From NCBI GenBank assembly GCA_026770595.1, contig MU634696.1, positions 1 to 10,737 on the forward strand: a stretch of 10,737 nucleotides of DNA. The letters run 5' to 3'. Each line of letters opens with the position of its first letter. Within the stretch, counting starts at the first letter, position 1. The translations under genes were made by a program, and so were the position numbers. Source of the DNA: Ochromonadaceae sp. CCMP2298 (taxonomy: Eukaryota > Sar > Synurophyceae > Ochromonadales > Ochromonadaceae). Shown here in pieces: positions 4,747 to 10,737 of the stretch. The notes under the pieces are model-generated. The model ran no database searches and was not told where the DNA came from. It saw only the letters and a program-made list of their open reading frames with translations.

Positions 4747-7724
4747 ATGCAACAATCAACAAGGTCCTTCATGAAGAAACCATCTTACCGAGATGACGAC
4801 AGAGGTTGGAACAAAAACGAGGAACAAGTGGTTGATACGAGGAACAGCTCTTCATCGGGCGCGACGACGCCTCGGATGGGAATGTCTAAAGAGAGAAAAC
4901 AGCATATTTTATCCTTACTGTGGACGGCGATCACAAACTCCGCCCAAGATCAACGCGATTTGATAAGGAAGAATGCAGTATACTGCCGCCTCTGCATAAT
5001 GGATGCATTCCAGGGCAGATTGAGCAATGGATTGGCGAACAACAGCAAGAAGTCATGGTGGATCTACACTATTTTCTCCATCCAGACGAGTGACTGGCTG
5101 TTCAACGCCGTGGTCTGGGCATGCGTCTTCCACACCCTGAGCGTGTTCTCTGAGCCCACGAACCAGTGCTCCGCCTCCACTATTTATTTCCTGGTGCAGG
5201 TGGTCATTCTGGTTATCTACACTTTCGACATCAGTCTCAAGATGGGATACGAGGGGCTGAAGGTGCGTATCCATGTCGATGTTTAGAGCTTCCTCACCCC
5301 CCTGACTTCGATCTGACCCTCCCCTGACACCATCCCTTCCCTCCCTAGGAATACTGGAAGCACGATTGGCAGCAGCTGTATCTCATCGTGGTCCTCCTCA
5401 TGTGGCTGGATCTGCTAGTCAACCGCTGCACCTTCTACACCAACCCCCTGAGGCCCGTGGTGGCCATCCTCAGAGCCCGCAAGGGTCGTCGCTTCTTCGA
5501 AGTGTTGAAGAAGATGATTCCAGGCATGTCGCACAGCCTCATGCCCTTGCTCTTCTTCATCGTCCTGGTGATGGTGGCCAGCTTCGTCATGTACGACAAC
5601 ACCATCCAGGAGCTAGCCAATCCCGCCTTCACGTCCTACAACTGGTTCTTCCTCGTCTTCACCAACGACAACTTCGATCGCATCCTGCCTAACAATGTCG
5701 TCAGCAACATACAGTACCTACTGTTCTTCTTCCCCTGCATCTACGTGGGGCAGCAGTTCCTGCTGAGTCTGATTATCGGCGACACATACGAGACGTACAA
5801 GTCGTTCGTGAAGAAGCAGCTGAAGAAGGAGAAGCTCAAGGAGATGCAGGGTCTCACGAAGGCATTCACCGTGCTGGACCCAGAGAAGACGGGCACCATC
5901 GGCCCGTATAAGTGGAAAGAGTGCTTGAAACAATACAAACCAGATCTGTCCACGGAAGCGGTGGCTCTATACTTCGAGCTGATATCTGGCGGCAACCCCA
6001 ACATTAGCATACTGCAGTTCCTGTCCCTGCGCGGCGTGCTGGACTTCCACCTCAACTACATCTCCGACAAGCCCAACGTGCTCATGACGATGTTCACACC
6101 GGTGCAGAAGTACGCAGCTAGCGTATACCGCAGCCTCCAGATCCCCCTGTTTTCGTACTTCTCCTCCTATGCGAGCAGCGCGCTGAAGCTGACCGCCAAG
6201 TCGCATCTCGTGCGGAACATAAACTACATCGACTTGATCGCCCTCTGCTGCGGCATAACCTCGCACAAGATATATCTCGATCCACGAGTCTATCTGGAGT
6301 CTTTCCTGGGGGGTATGGATGCCTTCGCGGTGGATAAGGCGGACGTATCAGTGGTGTCTATAGGGTTTCTGCTGAACTGCTGTTTCGTGATCGAGCTGCT
6401 CGTGCGTCTTACCTCGCACGCTGGGAAGGTGCACCTGGTACACAAAGACAACAACAATTCATCCTGGCTATTCGTTCTGGGAGCAGTTTGCTGCCTTTCC
6501 TGCAGTCTGACGAAGATTATGCTCCCTCACTGGCATGGGAACACCCTCCTCTTCGCGCTATACTACACCGGGTCCACCGTGCCCTTCCGCAAGGTCATGC
6601 TGGTCAGCCAAGCGCTAAGGTGCCTGCGCATCCTCAACCTCAACAAGGACCTGAGGACCTTCTCTATGGCGCTGATCGACGTGTGCCCCGCGCTAATCGA
6701 GACCTTCACGTTCAATTTCATCATCACGTACATGTTCGGCACGGGGGGCAACCTTCTCTTCGGGCAGTATATGAGCGAGTGGAAGACACCGCTGATCTCG
6801 GTGGTCAAGGCACAGCAGCTGACATTCATGGTTGACTTCCTGGGCGCTACTGAGGCCGCTATCGAGGCGGTGCATCCCACAGCAGCTCTATTCTTCGTCT
6901 TCTATCTGATCCTGTCCCTAGCAGTGTCCAACATCGCCCTCTCCATCATCATCGAGCTGCAGAACAGCATGCTGGCCGGGCAGACGATCAAAGACCGTGA
7001 CGCGCAGAAGGAGAAGATAGGCACTATGTTCGAGAAGATGAAGGACCAAGCCAGAGCGCGCGCCATCCTGGAGGGGAAGACGATGCTCTTCACGCACGTA
7101 GAGATGTCCCACTTCCAGAACTCTGACACGAGGCACTTCATAGCCGACATGGACGACGAGAAAGATTCCAAATATCAGGAGATTAAGCAGTGCCAGAAAT
7201 ACGCAAATATCGACCTGATCGCGCACTACAATCAAGAGTACCGTAACACCCAAGACCAGAACTGGGAGATAGACTTTCTCGCGAAGGCCAAGGACAACGG
7301 CCTGGAGCAGACGATTTTCGAAGAGGGGGTGACGATTTTCGACGAAGGGTGCGCGGCGAAGACACTGTACCTGGTGGCGCAGGGCTGCGTACGCATCGGT
7401 GATAACTATGCACGTCCAATAATCCCCGCTGGGACGTTCATAGGGGTGGAGGCGCTGCACCCCAGCTCCACGTACGGCTACAGCTGCACCGCGGACCAGG
7501 ATTGCAAGCTACTGGTGATAAACCAGGACGATATTTCAGACCACTTGGACTCGGACGTGGTGGGCACTCTGACCCGGATGTGCTTCAAGTCCTTCAAAAG
7601 GATAGAGGCTCTCAGGAGTGATGCGAAAAAGAAGTCTCGGTCTGCCTCGATGCTTGAGGTGGGTTCCAACGAGCAGGGGATCTGCTTGCAAACTGAAAGA
7701 ACCCCAAGTCCGTTCGGAATTTGA
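4747..7724 (+). CDS. Two-pore-channel-like cation channel with C-terminal CNBD-like domain
   Basis: Exons are 4747-5262 and 5349-7724, with an 86-nt GTGCGT...TAG intron in phase 0, giving 963 residues. ATG 4747 is the first after the in-frame stop at 4708. Repeat I has membrane segments at about 117-134, 143-162, 179-197 and 233-254, a basic S4 (R207, R214, K217, R220), a pore loop with FTNDNF (276-281) and S6 at about 293-316. The linker carries one EF-hand-like loop, D349-K360, lacking the final Glu. Repeat II has an S4 with R596, R599, N602, K605 and R608 at three-residue spacing, pore MVDFLGATE (666-674) and S6 at about 684-707. A CNBD-like fold spans about 824-905 (GVTIFDEG, LYLVAQG). 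TPCs are endolysosomal or vacuolar cation channels, voltage-, Ca2+- or lipid-gated. The two-repeat layout, EF linker and FTS...P pore fit TPC; the CNBD does not. Localisation and ion are unknown. Confidence 0.87.
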
Positions 7725-7898
7725 TCCGCAATGGTTGACACGTAAGCAGAGGGGAGGGGGGCGGGGCAGTCTGTGAGGTTGATCCCTCTAAACTACAGTA
7801 CAGTAGAACTGGTTGCGTGGACGTTTCGATTTTATCGTCGTCTAGGATGTTCAAAATGAAATTTCTGTTGTTGTAGAGCTGAATTAAATAAGAGCTCA
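7725..7898. other. Convergent intergenic region, channel / CTP synthase
   Basis: This is a 174-nt stretch between two 3' ends. It holds a G-rich run near 7750-7767 and an AT-rich stretch near 7880-7890. No canonical AATAAA is visible on either strand, so both genes may use variant poly(A) signals. Confidence 0.55.
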
Positions 7899-10002
7899 TT
7901 AAACTGACTTCTGACTCTTTACTGCCTCTAATAAGCCGTGGAATACTGGCGATGGCCTCATGGGTCTGGAGAGAAACTCGGGGTGGAACTGCACTGCCAC
8001 GAAGTAGGGGTGTGTTGCTGAGGGCAATTCTATGACCTCCATGCGCTCGCCCTTGTCGTCCTTGCCCGAGAAGCGCAAGCCTTGCCCCTCCAGCAGGGGG
8101 ACGAAGTCGGGGTTCACCTCGTACCGGTGCCGGTGGCGCTCGAGCACGGAGGGCTGCCCGCCGTACAGTTCGGATGCTTTGCTATTCGGTTCAAGTATAG
8201 ATTGCCGCATACCGAGCCGCATTGTGCCCCCCATCTTCTCCGTGTCTCCCTCAGGCATGAATATAATGGCCGAGTCTTCTGCTGATATACCCTGCGCGAA
8301 CTCGCAACTATTGGCCCCTGGTCGGCCTAGGAACGTCCTACAGTACTCTATAACCGCCGCCTGCATTCCCAAGCAAATCCCCAAAAAGGGGATTTTTTTC
8401 TCTCTCGCGAAGCGGATCGCCTCGACCTTTCCTTCAATACCGCGTATCCCGAAGCCCCCAGGGACCAGTATGCCCTGTGCGGAGTGGAGCTTGTCCCACG
8501 CAGCGCGGTGCAGCTCGGGCTCATTTATGGCGCACTCTTCCTCGAGGTGTGATGACTCTACCATCACGAGGTTTAGGCGCTGGGAGGTGGATATGCACGC
8601 GTGCTTGAGGGCTGAGATGACGCTCAGATATGAGTCCAATTGAGTGGTGTACTTGCCTACCAGGGCGATGGAGGCCTCGCACGTGGCCTTGTCTACGCTG
8701 GTAGCCATGGTGGACCACTTACTGCGCGTGTCTGGGTCCAGCAGCGCCGCGTAAGGGTCTACCGTATCGTCCGTCTTGTGCTCCTGCTCTGCCTCCGGTA
8801 CCTGTGCCCCCTTCAGCCCCAGTCGGGCAGCCAGCAGGCCGTGGAACTGTTGCCCCAGCATCACCATAGGCACCTGGTAGATGTTGGACACGTCGCAGAT
8901 AGACAGCACGTTGTCTACAGGTACGTTGCAGAAGAGGGAGATCTTCTCTTTTGTGTGGTGCTGCACGTCGTCCTTGGAGCGACACACAATAAAGTCGGGA
9001 GCCAGACCCAGGGAGCGCAGTTCTGCGAGAAGGAGAGAGAAAGAGTGAGGGAGAGAGGCGGAGGGAGAGATAGGCAGTGATTAAAGTGAGCAATATGAGG
9101 CTGATGCAGACGGTAGACGGCAGTGCGCACCTTTTACGCTATGCTGCGTAGGCTTAGTCTTCTGCTCGCCAGGGTTTCCCACCGTAGGCACCATGGACAC
9201 ATGCACTAGACAGAAGTTCTCTCTCTTCACTTTAAGCTGCAGCTGCCGCAGTGCCTCCACGAAGGGCATGCTTTCGATATCGCCTGAGGTGAGGAGGTAG
9301 GTCGAATGAGAGGCGAATAAGATAGAGAATGAGGTAGAGCGTAAGGCAACGCGAACAAGAAAAGATGAAGATGCGTGGACGTGCAAACGTACCGATCGTT
9401 CCTCCCAGTTCGATAACGCACACCTCCGGCTCCTCGTCGCTGCCGTCCACAGACTGCGTGGAGACATCCAGAATACGCTCGATGATCTCGTTCGTGATGT
9501 GCGGGATGATCTGCACAGTCTTCCCCAAGTACTCCCCCTTCCTCTCCTTCGCGATAACAGATTGATAGATCTTGCCGGTAGTTAGGTTGGAGTTGCTCTT
9601 GAGACGCACGTCCAGGAATCTCTCGTAGTTGCCCAGGTCGAGGTCTGTCTCTCCCCCGTCGTCCAGTACGAAGACCTCTCCGTGCTCGAAGGGAGACATA
9701 GTCCCCGCATCCGCGTTCAAGTACGGGTCGATCTTAATCGCCGTTGGCCTCAGCTTCATCATCTTGAGAATAACCCCGATTGAGCTTGCCGTCACTCCCT
9801 TCCCAATACCACTTATGACGCCTCCTGTGACGACGATGAACTTTTTCGCAGAAGTGCGCTGCAGAGCGGTCCCGCTCGCCGCACGCGCAGGAGCCAACCT
9901 CAACTTCGTCACCACTGCGCAGGGGCGTCTAAGAAAGGACATCACGCTGACTGTATTGCCGAGAATGACAAGGAGGGCGAGCCAAAGCGCAGTTGCATGC
10001 AT
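7899..10002 (-). CDS. CTP synthase with N-terminal organelle-type leader
   Basis: Minus-strand exons are 10002-9393, 9283-9131 and 9022-7899. The introns are 109 and 108 nt (GTACGT and GTGCGC donors, CAG acceptors). The product is 628 residues against about 545-590 usually. The enzyme converts UTP, ATP and glutamine to CTP. The synthase domain starts at about 53: P-loop [10 protein letters not shown] (60-69), [20 protein letters not shown] and LGGTIGDIES, the last built across the first splice. [20 protein letters not shown] is built across the second. The C-terminal class I glutaminase domain has GGFGIRG, nucleophile Cys471 in GICLGMQ, and His601/Glu603 in FHPEF, so it looks fully active. 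Residues 1-22 are a hydrophobic signal-like segment ending VMS before FLRRP, followed by a basic Ser/Ala-rich stretch to about 52. That is a bipartite plastid-type leader. ATG 10002 is the first after an upstream stop at 10063-10065. An internal Met21 could give a shorter form. Confidence 0.96.
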
Positions 10003-10380
10003 GCCTCTTATCGCTCCAGCTCCGTGACCAGGCAAGCAAGCAGCAGGCCTCTCTTGGCACCACTAGTCGCACAGCTTGCGGTGCCTGGAGTCAAGCAGTG
10101 GCGGCGAGCGTAGAGGATGCTGATGGGAGCGCTTTGCCTTTGCACCTCTCCTCCAGCATCCAAAAGAAAATTCATGTACCGGTAGGTGAGGAGAGGTTTT
10201 CCGCGATTATTGGGTGACCAGAGTTTTTGAGGGGAGTTCCCCCCTGCTTAAAAACCCACAGAATAAATTGCTTTTTTACGTACTATCATATGGGTCTTAT
10301 GGTCCCATGGGAATAGAAGTGTTGACAGGCGACGTGGTTTCACTGAGTGGGGATTCAGGGAAACAGGTCTGTCTGTCTTG
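10003..10380. other. Intergenic region upstream of CTP synthase
   Basis: This 378-nt stretch lies between the stop of the partial gene on the right and the CTP synthase start, both on the minus strand. It should hold the 3' UTR of the former and the promoter of the latter. It includes an AT-rich patch at about 10250-10290 and a small GGGG-AGTT-CCCC palindrome near 10230. No gene or clear promoter motif is seen. Confidence 0.5.
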
Positions 10381-10737
10381 TTAGTAGATCGTAGTCTGAG
10401 CTGAGATGTTCTTGCTGTTCAATGTACTGATAAGCGAAGACGGTTTGGTTCTGAGGTATTTCGTTAGCGCCTCGGAGGGCGCAGCCGCTGGGGGTGAGGA
10501 GGGAGCTGGAGGAGGAGTTGGTGACTTTGTCGGTGTGGGCGGGTTGGAGTCGACGTAGTCGTCGCATAGTTCTGGGGGGGTCAGGCTGAAAGGTGAGGTA
10601 ACCTTGGCTTGTTCGACTGTGTCTGCTTGCTGCGTGATCGCCTTGACCTCCGCACTCTCAGTGTTCTTTTGCTGATCTCTTTTCGCCCTTACTCTAATCC
10701 GAGCGGTGGCGCTCCAGGCAGTCTCGCAGGGGAGCTG
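10381..10737 (-). CDS. Unidentified protein, C-terminal part (runs off the window)
   Basis: One minus-strand frame is open from the right edge to a TAA at 10383-10381, giving 118 codons without a start. The part nearest the edge is mixed and charged. The middle is Pro/Ser/Thr-rich (SNPPTPTKSPTPPPAPSSPP), and the end is Ser/Thr-rich (SSLISTLNSKNISAQTTIY). It looks like a low-complexity, probably disordered tail. I recognise no domain. A possible donor (GTAAGG at about 10693-10688) means part could be intron, though the frame stays open across it. Sharing the strand of CTP synthase fits a tandem gene with a spacer of about 380 nt. The open frame is only moderately long for chance, so this is a tentative call. 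Confidence 0.45.
   Translation of the reverse strand, partial: QLPCETAWSATARIRVRAKRDQQKNTESAEVKAITQQADTVEQAKVTSPFSLTPPELCDDYVDSNPPTPTKSPTPPPAPSSPPAAAPSEALTKYLRTKPSSLISTLNSKNISAQTTIY

Noticed and set aside
4406-4762. A 118-codon minus-strand ORF across the divergent promoter.
   Set aside because: It has no motif, overlaps the channel start and includes the CT repeat read as Glu-Arg. It is probably chance.
6918-7460. A 180-codon minus-strand ORF inside the channel gene.
   Set aside because: It is antisense to a clearly coding channel exon and has no recognisable motif. It is a shadow of GC-rich codon use.
8032-8643. A 203-codon plus-strand ORF opposite CTP synthase.
   Set aside because: It is a shadow of the glutaminase-domain exon, whose minus-strand reading has all the catalytic motifs.
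10225-10240. GGGG-AGTT-CCCC palindrome as a regulatory site or terminator.
   Set aside because: The arms are only four bases, there is no context for a hairpin terminator in nuclear DNA, and it is likely chance.
1-10737. CRISPR array, tRNA or rRNA genes, insertion sequences, or a bacterial operon.
   Set aside because: No regular spacer-repeat structure, no tRNA-like motif and no transposase were noticed. All confident complete genes have spliceosomal-type introns.

Overview
The window looks like nuclear DNA from a photosynthetic protist. All genes are interrupted by short GT-AG introns (64 to 109 nt), and the products are typical eukaryotic ones: an ESCRT-III subunit, a histone-fold protein, a two-repeat cation channel and CTP synthase. 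The CTP synthase has a signal-peptide-like leader followed by a Phe-start, basic, transit-peptide-like stretch. That pattern is known from algae with secondary red plastids (ochrophytes and relatives). I cannot name the species.

Layout, left to right. Positions 1-148 (+) are the last exon of a cysteine-rich gene, copy A. Positions 754-910 (+) are a broken 5' fragment of VPS24. Positions 1087-1845 (+) are a complete three-exon cysteine-rich gene, copy B. Positions 2504-3656 (+) are an intact six-exon VPS24 (CHMP3). The first 2.7 kb is therefore a tandem duplication of the unit 'cysteine-rich gene plus 5' end of VPS24'. One VPS24 copy was cut off in exon 1 and has decayed. Positions 3888-4366 (-) are a three-exon, 86-codon histone-fold gene of the POLE4/CHRAC15/DPB3 type, visible only once the exons are joined. 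A 380-nt region with a (CT)8 tract separates it from the divergent channel gene at 4747-7724 (+). The channel is a 963-residue two-repeat TPC-like protein with a degenerate EF-hand linker and, unusually, a C-terminal cyclic-nucleotide-binding-like domain. Positions 7899-10002 (-) are CTP synthase in three exons. Positions 10381-10737 (-) are the open 3' end of an unidentified gene that runs off the right edge.

The genes do not form one pathway. Two are housekeeping (VPS24 in ESCRT-III membrane scission, CTP synthase in nucleotide synthesis) and one is a small chromatin/replication-type histone-fold subunit. The most unusual items are the channel architecture, the organelle-type leader on CTP synthase, and the tandem duplication with its VPS24 relic. 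The cysteine-rich family is unrecognised. Domain and family calls were made by eye from translated sequence; no database search was run.
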